Below are positions 24,662 to 37,603 of a stretch of 64,000 nucleotides of DNA, piece after piece; position 1 is the stretch's first letter; each line of letters begins with the position of its first letter. Source of the DNA: Glandiceps talaboti (taxonomy: Eukaryota > Hemichordata > Enteropneusta > Spengelidae); assembly GCF_964340395.1 (NCBI RefSeq), contig NC_135569.1:17646257-17710256 (forward strand), written 5' to 3'. The translations under genes and the position numbers were made by a program. Under the pieces are notes generated by a model. That model was not told where the DNA came from and did not search any database. It saw only the letters and a list, made by a program, of their open reading frames with translations.

Positions 24662-25035
24662 TAGCCCATCATCGCAAACCACAGCCTGTTTTAAGGCAAC
24701 GTTCTTAATGAGCCTCCCACTGGCCGTGGATGCATTCATGTACTATATCCGTACTTATGGTATAGCTAATTTATTCGTTTTGTACGTAAACACTACAACC
24801 AATCAGATTGCCCCTTGCATACCATGTGATATACAATGCCAGGCAAGAGCCTAGTACGTACACTGAAAACTGACTTGGCCAACTTGGGTTCTTGTTGCTG
24901 AAATTTATTTTTGCCATCCTACAGACAAGATTGGATTGATACATGTATGGACATAAAATAATGATTTATAAATCTTGCCTCAAAGTGTCAAGCAGGGTTT
25001 GTGAGAGCATGGATTTGTTGTACCATCAGACCGGG
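24662..25035 (+). repeat. Interspersed repeat, copy 1 (inverted copy at 58.74-59.13 kb)
   Basis: Shares about 370 bp with the opposite strand at 58740-59130, including TTTTAAGGCAACGTTCTTAA and GACAAGATTGGATTGATACA. Both copies stay open for about 60-70 codons around CKATF..SLPLAVDAF, a conserved frame with no recognised family. Confidence 0.7.
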
Positions 25036-25492
25036 CGTCAAATTCAATCGTGAGTTTGTAGCAAGTACCGAAGTAGGTTACAACATGGATTATCTCAATA
25101 GGGCCATGATTACAACAAGCCAAGATTGGCTGATTCAAGTGAGTTCACTCGAGATAATCTTAATTCCATTCACAACTTGTAGTTATTGAAGTGTTGTTTA
25201 CCATACTCTTGATTTTACAAGGAACTGGACCTGGGCTGAACACTAATTAAGTACGACCTTTTAGCACAGTGTCTTCGGGTGCACGAGTTACGAACGCCCT
25301 TAATGGAAATGTTTAACTAATCTTTCCCTGTTCTTACTTTATACTCTTTAACCCCGTCAAATAGTGGTTATCCTAGTAGATTTAAATGAGACTAGTAACT
25401 TTTACTCAGGTCTTTTGAATCGCCTGTTCACATTCACTCAGTGCATGCATCTGTACAACGTTTGCTGTTCACGCTGGCTAGCTGTGTTGGAT

Positions 25493-25687
25493 TCAGTTGA
25501 TCATCGTCGCTAACCCCCGGGGCACTAACCACAGCCTCTTTTCCTGTAGCATCAAAAATTTGCCGTGTGAAAGTCCATCATTTCTGTTGTACTCTCCAAT
25601 TATAGTTTTTAGGACTTCTTTTGGGAAAGTTGTATGTGTGAGTACTCTGTAGTTTTTCTGTTTTGCCGCAAATGCAGCAGTTGCCAT
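25493..25687 (-). CDS. Hypothetical 64-codon frame, unsupported
   Basis: Starts MATAAFAAKQKNYRVLTHTT and ends in LVPRGLATMIN. Its composition is less repeat-like than other short frames in the window, and a weak donor-like GTTAGT lies inside the 3' part. No domain recognised, no neighbour supports it, and it lies within the intron of the receptor gene. It may be chance or part of an old element. Confidence 0.15.
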   Translation of the reverse strand: MATAAFAAKQKNYRVLTHTTFPKEVLKTIIGEYNRNDGLSHGKFLMLQEKRLWLVPRGLATMIN

Positions 25688-25889
25688 AATTCACCATAAA
25701 ATGAGGCCATTGTTGTTATCTGAAATGCATTCTTTGAGAGACGGACTTTGATTGGTCAGATTATCATGATGTCATTGCTTATGAATATGTATTACATATA
25801 CATGAGATATGGCTTTGACAGCCGTAAGATGCAAGAGTTTTATTTCGAAGTGTAGTGGTAGAAATAATAACTCTGGTTTGTGAGAATGG

Positions 25890-26300
25890 ATATAGCCTAA
25901 TTACCGAAAATCATTAATTATTCAAAATACACTTTAAAATAAAAAACTATGCCAACAGGCTTTAGAGGATATGTGTATTTTCTCATGGTTGATGTATCCA
26001 ATAAATTATATGGAATTTGAAGCATGTATTCTACAGATATAGCTCAATTGCTGAAGATCGTTAATAATGCAAATTACTCATTAAAAGTAAAAGCTACATC
26101 AAGAAACCTCATGCGCGCATTGTTATGGTTGATATATGTACCAAATTATATAAAATTTGTAATTTACATTTTTAAGATAAAGCCTAATTACCAAAAATCA
26201 CTAATTATGCAAATTACTCATAAACACTAAACAAGCGACCTATCGGTCAGAATAGCTCCGCTGTTTTTTTTTTTAATTTAATTTTTTATTTTGGTGACAC
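25890..26300 (+). repeat. Interspersed repeat family 3 copy
   Basis: Modules ATTAATTATTCAAA, TTGATGTATCCAATAAATTA, GAAATCACTAATTATGCAAA-like stretches, ending ACAAGCGACCTATCGGTCAG. The same order recurs at 28610-29330. Confidence 0.65.
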
Positions 26301-26748
26301 GTAGAAGTGGTTCAGTTATTCAGCTCTTCACTATGCAGTTTTGTTTTAGCGATGCAATAAAGTGGTTAGTGGTTCATATGATGTCTCACTGTAAAACACA
26401 TTTTACACAGAAGTTGGTAATGTATTGTACTTTTATACCATAGTCACCATTTTATAACAAAAATCTACTGTTATGAAAAATTGCACAAAATCTCAGAAAA
26501 AAAATGGCTGGGAAATGCACACAAGAAAAAGAAAAAAAAAGAGGATTTTGAGGTTGGCTATAAATAATTCCATTGTCTTACAGCTTTAACCCTGGGAAAT
26601 TTTAATGATGAATGAAATAAACTAGGGATCTAAAATAATTTTGAGGCAATTTGAATTTGAATTTTCTAACAAATTTACCAAGTCAACAACATTCAACTTG
26701 TACAAGTTGTAGCAGATATATATAGGGAAAAAATGTATTAATCGCCAT

Positions 26749-27277
26749 CTTAGTTTCCGGACGGCGACAATCCCCGCCAAGTACCAGAAAGAGAGTCATT
26801 CTGGTAGCCATACGTTACAGTGGTAACACTCGTTCATGTTCTATTACCTTTCATAAAGAAAACACAACGAAATGGTTGAAGTGATCTTTTTTTTAAATTT
26901 CTTTTCATCACAACAACAAAATCTGCGTGATCAAAAGTGTTGTAAACTAAACCAGAAAGAATTATCGGACTGGCTAAACTTCCCGATGAACTGGAGTAAG
27001 GTCCAAGTCCAAGTAAGCCTCGATAGTACGTGAGAAAATCGTCTCAAACTAGCGATACAACTTTCAAAATATAACTTGACATGTCTTCATTTGTTAGATT
27101 TATACAATTCAAGACGCGTTTTCACTCGAAAACAACAATTCTGTGAATAATGACACTCTGAACGCAGCGATTTCTCGGACGATGTTACCACTGTAACGTA
27201 TGGCTGACAACGACTTGCTTCCGGGTTAGTCCCTCGTGCATCCGGGTACCTGGGGTTGTCGCCGTACGGAAACTAAG
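26749..27277. mobile_element. Inverted-repeat element of about 530 bp
   Basis: Termini CTTAGTTTCCGGACGGCGAC and the reverse complement of GTCGCCGTACGGAAACTAAG. An inner perfect 22-bp inverted pair starts AGCCATACGTTACAGTGG on the left. The interior has high CpG and no coding frame. The exact ends and the target duplication are uncertain. Confidence 0.65.
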
Positions 27278-27289
27278 AAAGATGGAATT

Positions 27290-28140
27290 TACAGTGTTTC
27301 TTGTGACCGGCGCGGCGCCTGTCAGCAGACTCGGCCATTTTTTTTCATCATTCCATTGTATTTAAACCTTGTACTTGACATTTCGCAATATTTATAATTC
27401 TCAACAAAATACCTCAACATGCCTCACTTCGCTCATACTCAAAGCAGCCCCTCGCGGTATGATCACTGATGACATGACGAGAGAACTTTTTCGGATTTAC
27501 ATGTAAAACGGGGAAAGATACGCAAAACATAATGCAAAGTCTGAAGCCAAATTAAAGTTGTGATTATTTTAATTATTTTTACTTGCCAAATATTTGCATT
27601 TTGGAAATGGCAAGACACGTTCATGTCGTTTAACTTTACATGTGAACTGTCGGCCAATAAACAAAATTTGGTTGATTCACAGTCCGCAGTTAGACTGCTC
27701 TTGCATAACTTCAACCGCATGCCTTCCTTACGCAAGTTGTCTTAATTCTGGTTCACTGTCACTCCAAATTGCACGACAATATAGAATTAATCACAAGTTA
27801 CATGTTATCTGAAAACATCACATTTTTATAGTGGGTCTGAAGTGAGATTTTAGTGAGTACCAAGAACGTCCTGTGTTGTTACTTGCTGTGGAAAATCGCC
27901 TGGTCAAATGAGGTCAGCTTCAGCTTCTGGTCGAATCAGGATAGAGTATGCAAATAAGGACGTTGCGGACTGGCTGATTATGTAGAAGGGGTGCAGAATT
28001 TGGATTTGAAGTTTACAACCCGGTTTCGAATAAACGCTTGTCACTTCATGCATTTGGGCGCCCAATGCGTAGAATTATGACTATAGCACATATTACATTG
28101 CTTGTTTGACGTCAATAGTGTCTTTTGAAAAGTGGCAGTT
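27290..28140. other. Unannotated stretch
   Basis: Contains short overlapping frames on both strands (27463-27812) with no recognised features and some CpG-rich patches. Nothing supported. Confidence 0.35.
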
Positions 28141-29088
28141 TACTTAAAGTCTCGTCGACTGATTTCCAATATGGCGTCGGTCATTATGCTCATTAACATA
28201 TTCATTTTTTTTTCAAATAAAAAAAAAAAATCATAAAAAATAAAAATGTGCTGACTTGAAATTAACAAACCTGAGTAAGCTACCCCCTGCACATCAACAC
28301 ACCAGATATCAAAGCAATCTGACAATAAGTTTTCACGGAGATGATGAAAATGACATTTTATGAAAAAAAATCATAAAAAATTGAAAATGGCACAGATCAA
28401 CTTGGCATGAACAAATCTGAATAGCCTCCCCCCAGGGAACATGCACACCAAATATCTAAGAATACTGACTGTCACTTCCGGAGAAAATAATGAAAATATA
28501 AAAGTTTGACGGACACCTATGATTCACTCTACTCTCTATACTCTATACAACCTATACCTAAAGCTACGCTTTCAGCTTTCGCTGACAGCGGAGCTAATAA
28601 CTGTGGTAACAGGCTTTTTTGGGACAAGTGCTTATGGTTAATGTATGTGCTAAATTATATGGAATTTGAAGAGTACATGATACAGCTTAATTACTGAATA
28701 TCATTAATTATTCAAATTACTCATTTAAGGTAAAAGTTGTATCAACAAATTTCATAGGACAGGTGCATATCATTATGGTTGATATATGTACCAAATTATA
28801 TGATATTTGAAGCTTGCATTCTTAAGTTACAGCCGAGTTACCTAAAACCATTAATTATGCAAATTTTTCATTAAAACTGCGATTTGTTATGGTTAACATA
28901 TGTAATGAATTATTTTGAAATTGAAGTATGCAGTCTTAAGATATTGCTTAATTAGTTGATTTCATTGATATGCAAATTGACCTGATTAACATGAACAGAT
29001 CTTGCTAAAAAAACTAATCAGTTCTAGCCATTACCCCTAACATTATATGTACCAAAATTAATTATAATTGAGCCAGCTGTTTTTAAGC

Positions 29089-29133
<45 letters not shown>

Positions 29134-29330
29134 CACACACACACATGGATGAATGGACGGATGGACAGACAGACAGAAAATCTCTGACTTGCCAGCCTTA
29201 TTACAAACCTTCATATATAGTTGTATTTCGCTACTTCTATTCATCTTATTCTTTCTGATTGATTATGATACAAAGATATACTACTAAACAAGTGACCTAT
29301 CGATCAGAATGGCTCCACTTTTTTTGATCT
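28141..29330 (+). repeat. Compound interspersed repeats (family 3 and relatives)
   Basis: Two related modules near 28150-28340 and 28350-28520 (TCATAAAAAAT, CACCAGATATC/CACCAAATATC, GGAGATGATGAAAA/GGAGAAAATAATGAAAA). Family 3 follows from 28610 and ends at a (GACA)n(CA)n tract at 29090-29141. ACAAGTGACCTATCGATCAG at about 29288 matches 26230. Confidence 0.6.
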
Positions 29331-29399
29331 TTTTTTGTTTTGTTTTTGGAACATATGTAGAAGTGGTTCTGCTGTTCAGCGCTTCCACTATACAATTTT

Positions 29400-29690
29400 T
29401 GAATCTTTATTAATTTGCCTACCCTTTCCACTTTTCATCTTTGCAATATAAACTATCATTTAGCCATTGCTATGGACATGGTCCTGTTGCAAGGGATATT
29501 TGCATACATTTTTGGAACATTTATTCACTTATCTACCAATTCCTGTTGTTATCTTTGTAATATGCATCATCATTTCATTGCTGCTAAGGACATGGTTATG
29601 GTTGGTAGGTCCAATTGTGTCAAAATGTTTTTAACAATTACTGCAGAATATCATTCCCACCAAGTTTCAACCACAGGGGCGTGTAATATT
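29400..29690 (+). repeat. Interspersed repeat family 1, 5' part
   Basis: Carries GCCATTGCTATGGACATGGT, TTTGCATACATTTTTGGAAC and the GTCAAAATGTTTT module, then stops without the 3' hairpin. Confidence 0.65.
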
Positions 29691-31090
29691 TCATAGATTG
29701 TTGTTTTCTTATTGCTTAGAATGCCGTTTTCTTAGGAAAATATTGTACGAATCTTGCTGCTACAAATGTATCAATCTCTATACTACTAAGAAATATTAAA
29801 GGGTGGTCATCTTGTTTCGTTAACCTTTCAAATTTGAACAAAACATGCACATTTGACATTCACATTTGCAACAAAAACATACCCGCATGAAGAATAGGTG
29901 CCAAGTAAAGTTATACACTATCACTGGGGGCAAAAAATGCTTTTGTAACAAGAAAAATGGACTGTTTACAATAAGTGAGCGCTGTATAAACTCCTCTGTA
30001 TGTCAGAGGCAAGTCAAACGATGTACTGAGCCGTCAAATGTTCATTACTGATTGGCCCAGAAAGGGGCGTTGACTAATGACGTCAGATGGCCGCTAGAAT
30101 ATTATATGGTAGCAATTCAGGCTAGAATGCTTCAAAATGGAAATAGCCTTACGTAATGACCTCAAGTGGTATATGGAGTCAAGTGTTGGCAGAGCAGTAC
30201 CGATTATTCTCTCTGCCATGCGGACAATTTTCTCGAGTGAAGACAGTTCCTCCGATGTGATGTTGCCAAACCAGACGATGATAGAATACGTTAAAATGCT
30301 TTCAATGGTCTAACGATAGAATACGTTAAAATGCTTTCAATGGTCTAACGATAGAAATTGACTAAAATGTCTTGACACAGACAACGACCATACCAATAGA
30401 ACTACTGAACTTTATTAGTTCAATTGTGCTAACAATGTTGAAAGATTGCATATGTTTATACTGTTTTTTATTCATATTTTTATTTTCATAGTCATAAAAT
30501 ATGGAATGGCTATCTGAAATTAATTTGAAACATTCTGTTTGACTAAAGTATTTGCTTTTTAACAAACCAGTCTGTGTATAGACATGTGTATCCTATTTCA
30601 GACTTTATAAATATCAAATATGTGTAACAATAACTAGGACATACGCATTATTGCTATCATATAATATTCATTAGTGACTCAAACAAATATGAATAAAGGA
30701 GATACATGAAAATTATACCGGTATATTAATTTCTATATATTATATTATTTCAAGGAAGACATCACTAAAAACAATTTTGATATTAATATCATTCATATAT
30801 TTTTAGTTAACTTCAGATTTTCCTTTAAGTACAATTATGGATGCAATATACTAGCAATAAATTTTAAGTTATTTTTAACACTGATGATAAATTTCAGAAC
30901 TTGTTAAATTTTAATTGTCTAGTTTGAAACATTGTTCTCTGAGTAAGTGCTACATTTTACTTAATCTTAATCTTACTCTTTAATTCTTATCAAGCACATT
31001 ACATTACAAATAATCACAATGTGCTGTACAACTGACAGCAAATAAAAAAACAAGACTTCGCAGAAGACACATTCCATCTCCTGACATACT
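29691..31090. other. AT-rich intron sequence
   Basis: A 36-bp direct duplication lies at about 30282-30354 (AGAATACGTTAAAATGCTTT twice). A truncated family 1 3' end (CTACTGAACTTTATTAGTTC, GTGCTAA) lies at about 30400-30433. No exon seen. Confidence 0.45.
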
Positions 31091-31099
31091 TTACTTCTA

Positions 31100-31220
31100 T
31101 GTGACTGAAGGGAGTCAGATTTGAAAGAAATCGGATATTGCATGTCTGAGAAATGACATATTACAGATGGACGGATGGACACACAGATGGATGGATGGAC
31201 GGACGGAGCCCATTGCAGTA
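31100..31220 (+). repeat. Interspersed repeat family 2, 3' fragment
   Basis: GAAAGAAATCGGATATTGCA, GTCTGAGAAATGACATATTA, (GGAC)n and GAGCCCATTGCAGTAG, matching the 3' end of family 2. Confidence 0.65.
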
Positions 31221-31299
31221 GCCTCCTCTTTGGGATCTAACAAAACACAAAAACTTGAACTAATTGCAAATACTGTGATTATAACAATGCTTTGCTATA

Positions 31300-31993
31300 A
31301 TTCATAGACATGTGTCTGTGCGTAATTCATGGAGAGGTGTGTGTATGCAATTCATGGAGATATGTCTGTCTGCAATTCATGGAGATGTGTGTGTATGCAA
31401 ATCATGGAGATGTGTGTGTACGTAATTCATGGAGATATGTGTGTATGCAATTCATGGAGATATGTATGTATGCAATTCGTGAAGATGTGTATGTATGCAA
31501 TTCATGAAGATGTGTCTGTATGTAATTCATGAAGATGTGTGTGTATGTAATTCATGGAGATGTGTGTGTATGTAATTCATGAAGATGTGTATGTATGCAA
31601 TTCATGAAGATATGTATGTATGCAATTCATGAAGATATGTATGTATGCAATTCATGAAGATGTGTCTTTATGCAATTCATGGAGCTATGTCTGTATGTAA
31701 TTCATGAAGATGTGTGTATGCAATTCATGGAGATGTGTCTGTGTGCAATTCATGAAGATATGTATGTATGCAATTCATGGAGATGTGTCTGTATGCAATT
31801 CATGGAGCTGTGTCTGTATGTAATTCATGAAGATGTGTGTGTATGTAATTCATGGAGATGTCTGTATGTAATTCATGAAGATGTGTGTGTATGTAATTCA
31901 TGGAGATGTGTGTGTATGTAATTCATGAAGATGTGTATGTATGCAATTCATGGAGATGTGTCTGTGTGCAATTCATGGAGATGTGTCTGTGTG
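31300..31993 (+). repeat. 25-bp minisatellite, about 27 copies
   Basis: Unit ATGTGTGTGTATGCAATTCA plus TGGAG, with GTGT/CTGT and GGAG/GAAG variation. Short frames across it are artefacts. Confidence 0.93.
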
Positions 31994-33600
31994 CCTCCCT
32001 CTATAATCTACAAAACTGAAGACAATGCAATATATCATATGTCAAGATCTATAATCATGCAAATCACTGCATCAATGTCATTGTGATGCAAATAGCAGAG
32101 GGTAAGTTTCATTTTTATTGATGAGTTTGGATTGTATGGCTGTCTGGGGACCATGAATGATCAGTCACCAAAATCATTTGAACCACAAGAGAGAGTTTAC
32201 AATCCTATCCACAAAATAAAGTTGATTACAGTTTTTGTTTTGTATTCATGAGCTGATACCAGCTGATGTCAAAAATGACAAATGTGGTGAGTGAAGTTAA
32301 AATTGGATCTTTGGTGTGGTTGCTACGGTGACATCACCCCAACTTGTTCATTTCCTCTCTACAGTCAAAACCTGCTCAGACAAGGGTAATTCAATGCCTT
32401 ATATCTGTCCTCTGTAGACACTGTAGAGGCACTTCATTTGCATAATAATAGGATATACTCCATCCATCATTTCAACACCTGGAGATCTAAACGGACCCTG
32501 AGTCATCTGCATGCCTGCAACCTTTTGTGCTTTTCTTATTGACCTGTTCTCTCTCTAACAATAATTAGTCACTTTTCCTTTCATTTTAACACAACTGCTG
32601 GTCCCTTTCAGACCAATAAACACAATTTCTATAATTATTTTAGAGTGTCTTCTTTAAATTGTCCCTATCTGTGTGTAGACAAACAATGCAATAACGATGT
32701 ACTAAACTCTGCAAATCTAACATTATTTTATCAAATTCAAAAGTCTAAATTGTAAGAAAAATTGCAGTATTATTTGTAACATGAAAGAGATAATTGTTAC
32801 TTTTAGTATTTTTAGAATTACAATATGTAGAATTTATGGAAGGATATTCTTGGACCCAATTGTCATGATACAGTACGTATCAATATTGTATTATGTTATA
32901 TGACAGTGCTACTCATCACCAATTGACTACATAATTTCCAGAGTACTGTAACAGTATTACATTTCTTCTCACTAATTAATCCAATTACTAACATATCAAG
33001 ACATTTACATAATTGTATATAACTAATAAATGTATATCTAATATCCTCTTTATACTTTTAAGATTTCATAAACTGAAATATCACTTTGCAAATACACAAT
33101 TCTAAGGAACAGTCATAATCTAGTCAAATTATTACATTTATCAATCAATGGGAGTTTACGAAAAATGACCTATTGAATGTTAGACATTACACATTATGGC
33201 TACTTATGGTTTCTATGACAACTATTAAGTATAACTATATGTACAATGTATATTACAAACACGGTTTAAAGTTCATCATAAAAAACATTTTTGTGGTCCC
33301 TGATTTATAAAATGTTTTACTTTGAATCAATTAGTCTGTCTTTAAAAGCACCTAATGACACTATAATTGATACAATGTGTACATTTATTTGACAGACAGT
33401 GTAATATATGTCTATTGTTCTAGAATCTATTGTCTTACCACAACTCCCAAGTCGCATAACAAAGTATCATTCTTTAAAATCTATTGTTTGGCAGTGACAT
33501 TAGATAAATCTGTATAGATTACAAGGTGGCAAGACTATATATTATGGAATACCAATGGGAATGATTTTCATATTATGAACAACCCATAAACTTTATCTTT
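31994..33600. other. AT-rich single-copy-looking intron sequence
   Basis: No repeats or exon signatures recognised. It is one of the least repetitive stretches of the window. Confidence 0.4.
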
Positions 33601-34054
33601 TATATGTATTCACCTATTCAATGTGCTAATTTGCATATTGCCGATTTGATCATCATGTTGTGAATACACCTTCATTTACATATTCCCAGATACATCCCCA
33701 TTAAAGTTCAGCACAATTTGCTCAGCAGATTGGAATTATAATTTGTAAACAAAAGGACACATTTTAGACCTAATTTGCATATCACTGATGGGGTCATCAT
33801 GTCATGAACGATTCATAATCTAAACACCCTTGAGAACATTCCAAACAAATTTCAGACCAGTGTGCCCAGTAGTTTTTGAGTTTGAATTTGTTTTGACCAA
33901 AAAGCACATTTTTGGACCCAAATCACACACCTGTGATGCGATCATTTTCCTTTGAACAATTTCCCAACTACACCCCACGAGTAATGTCCTCACCAAATAC
34001 CAAGACAATCAGCAGTTTTTGAGTTTGTCATCCACACACACAGACATGTAGACT

Positions 34055-34109
<55 letters not shown>

Positions 34110-34187
34110 TGAGACAGACAGACAGACTGACAGACAGACACTGCACCATGCCTACAACACTACTGAACTTTATCAGTGCTAATAATT
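33601..34187 (+). repeat. Interspersed repeat family 1 copy
   Basis: Several core modules (CTAATTTGCATATCACTGAT, GGGGTCATCATGTCATGAAC), then (GACA)n at about 34050-34138, then CATGCCTACAACACTACTGA and a shortened hairpin before GTGCTAA. Confidence 0.72.
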
Positions 34188-34680
34188 ACATGAGCACCAA
34201 AAATAATGTTAGTGTATATTTCTTTTCTTCAATATTACTTGTAAACAGGATTTAAAAGAAATTAACAATATGTAAACACTACAATGTGACTGTAATTGGC
34301 AGGAATTGGCTTGATTTTGATCACTGACCCCTGAAGGTCAAGGTCAAGGTCAAGATCAAAGGTCAAGGGCTCAAAAGATAGCTTGCATCTGACAATATGG
34401 AGTTAGACACTTGAATGGAGTGATTACAGTTTTGAATTATGCAGCAAATATTGATTTTTTTACTAAAAATATGATCCCCATTTGGTGAAATTTACATATA
34501 TTAGAAAACAAAGTGATGTGCATATATGTACCACATGATATGTCACCTTTGTGTTAGGTTTGAATGAAATTATAGCATATTGCACGACTGAGAAATGACA
34601 TATTATGGAAGGACGGACACATATAAAGAAGGATGCAGAGAGCCAATTCTCAATTCTAATAGCACCGGGGTGTATTGACC
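34188..34680 (+). repeat. Interspersed repeat family 2 copy
   Basis: Begins ATGAGCACCAAAAATAATGT (also at about 19900) and ends with GAGAAATGACATATTATGGA and a decayed tail. Confidence 0.68.
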
Positions 34681-34779
34681 ACTGCAGTCACGAATCTAAT
34701 GTCGACAACTGTCACTATGAATACTATCCTTAAACCTTTCTCACTCTATCCAATTGAAATTGATGTTTTGGACATTAAT

Positions 34780-35670
34780 CTACTTAATCAAGTAGATATG
34801 TATACAAACTGTTGTTATCTTTACAATATACACGATCATTTAGCTGTTGCCATGGGTGTGGTCTTGTTGCTAGGCACATTTACATACATTTTTGGAATGT
34901 TTATTCAGTTGTCTAGTATTCCATGTTGTTATCTTTGCAATATGTGCAATCGTTTGTTGCTATGGGTTTGGTCTTGTTGTTAAGCACATTTGCATATACT
35001 TTTTGGTCACTTGTCTAAGAATCCCTGTTATTATCTTTGTGAAATACACAATTGTTTGGCTGTTGCTATGGGCGTGATCATGGTTGCTAGGGATATTTGC
35101 ATACATATTTTTGTGTTTACTCACCAGATGATGTTATTTTGGTAAAATATACTGGCATATGGTATTGCTAAGGGCATGGTCATGGTTGCTAAGGCCAAAA
35201 TGTTTTCAACAAAATCGGCAGAATATCAATCACTCTACAAACATCTTACCAAATTTCAGTCTCAATGACCAAGTACTTTTTGAGATATAAATTTTTGACC
35301 AAAATTCACATCTTTACACCTAATTTGCATATCAAGGATGAGATCATTATTTGCTTAATACTTCTACATCTATACATCCTCAGATGCATCCCCATTACAT
35401 TTCATCCCAATCTGCTCTGTAGTTTTGGAATTACAGATTTTTGACGAAACAAATCTTAATTTACACACCCCTAAGAACGTTCCTACCAAATTTCAGACCA
35501 ATCTGCCCTATAGTTTTTTAGTTTAAATTTTTGACCAAAAATGACATTTTTTGACCCAAATCACATATATGTGATGTGATCATTTTACTTTGAACAATTT
35601 CCCAACTAGACACTGCAAGTAATGTCCCCACCAAACACCAAGGTAATCGGTCTGGCGGTTTTTGAGTTTT
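34780..35670 (+). repeat. Interspersed repeat family 1 copy, 5' and core modules
   Basis: Successive modules of 5' type (GTTATCTTTACAATA, GTGGTCTTGTTGCTAGG) and core type (TTTTTGACCAAAATTCACAT, CACCTAATTTGCATATCA). It runs into the (AC)n tract at 35671. Confidence 0.68.
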
Positions 35671-36765
<1,095 letters not shown>

Positions 36766-37073
36766 CTACAGTACAGTCTCTGCTATAGTAGGGTTATAAC
36801 TAAACACACCAAAGTCTTCTATTGCCTTACCTCCAGTCTCTGCTATAGTAGGGTTATAACTAAACACACCAAAGTGTTCTATTGCCTTACCTACAGTACA
36901 GTCTGCTATAGTAGGGTTATAACTAAACACACCAAAGTGTTCTATTGCCTTACCTCCAGTCTCTGCTATAGTAGGGTTATAACTAAACACACCAAAGTGT
37001 TCTATTGCCTTACCTCCAGTCTCTGCTATAGTAGGGTTATAACTAAACACACCAAAGTGTTCTATTGTCTTAC
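36766..37073 (-). repeat. 60-63 bp tandem repeat of exon B 3' end with its splice donor
   Basis: Five near-identical units follow exon B in transcript order. Each holds the tail of the exon (FGVFSYNPTIAETG-like) and a donor of the form AG/GTAAGG or AG/GTAAGA. Donor boundaries on the + strand are 37073/37074, 37013/37014, 36953/36954, 36890/36891 and 36830/36831, spaced 60, 60, 63 and 60 bp. All five are therefore in phase 1. A sixth donor (36765/36766) is 65 bp on, out of phase and preceded by an in-frame TAG. Reading through the units is open and adds about 20 residues each (GKAIEHFGVFSYNPTIAETG). Whether any distal donor is used cannot be seen here. Confidence 0.85.
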
Positions 37074-37137
37074 CTCCAGTCTCTGCTATAGTCGGGAAAC
37101 TAAATACACCAAATCCAGCTTCTGTGCGAGCTCGAAT
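37074..37137 (-). CDS. Receptor gene exon B: last strands of the FN3 domain plus stalk
   Basis: Inferred 64-bp exon with acceptor CATTACAG and donor GTAAGA, encoding IRARTEAGFGVFS then FPTIAETG. The motif RARTxAGFGxFS is the classic F-G strand end of an FN3 domain. It is especially close to the membrane-proximal FN3 domain of Eph receptors, though receptor phosphatases and other FN3 receptors share the pattern. The exon ends in phase 1, and the last G joins AA of exon C to make Glu. Its 3' part and donor are tandemly repeated downstream (36766-37073), giving extra donors in the same phase. The donor used here is the first one met by the splicing machinery in transcript order. Confidence 0.72.
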
Positions 37138-37507
37138 CTGTAATGAAATAAAAAGAGACTTTGTTATTACACAAATAATACATTGCCACATTTGTTCACA
37201 TCCAAAACTACCAGTTTTTTTATAATATTTCATACAAGATGGACAAACACACACAAATACATAGAAAGTAACATATTATAAATTCAAATCAGTATTATAG
37301 CTGGTATTTTAAAATAATGTTTGAGATAATCAGATGTAAGGATACCTTTATGTATTCTAAATCTGATACCAGGTGACTTCTAATGATAATATCAATATCT
37401 TAAACCAGCAGTAACAAAAATAACAACCTAAAAATTGTTAAAATCACTCCATCAAAAATTTTGTTTTTTAAAGTTTGAATTGACATTCAGAATATTTGAA
37501 TATAGAT

Positions 37508-37603
37508 GGTTGTAATGATATATAGATCTTTACTATGCAGCAGAAAGATCACAACACTAATAATATATAGATCTTTACTATGCAGCAGAAAGATCACAAC
37601 ACT
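37508..37603 (+). repeat. 45-bp tandem repeat, left part
   Basis: Two copies of AATATATAGATCTTTACTAT plus GCAGCAGAAAGATCACAACA. The array is split by the insertion starting at 37604. Confidence 0.88.
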
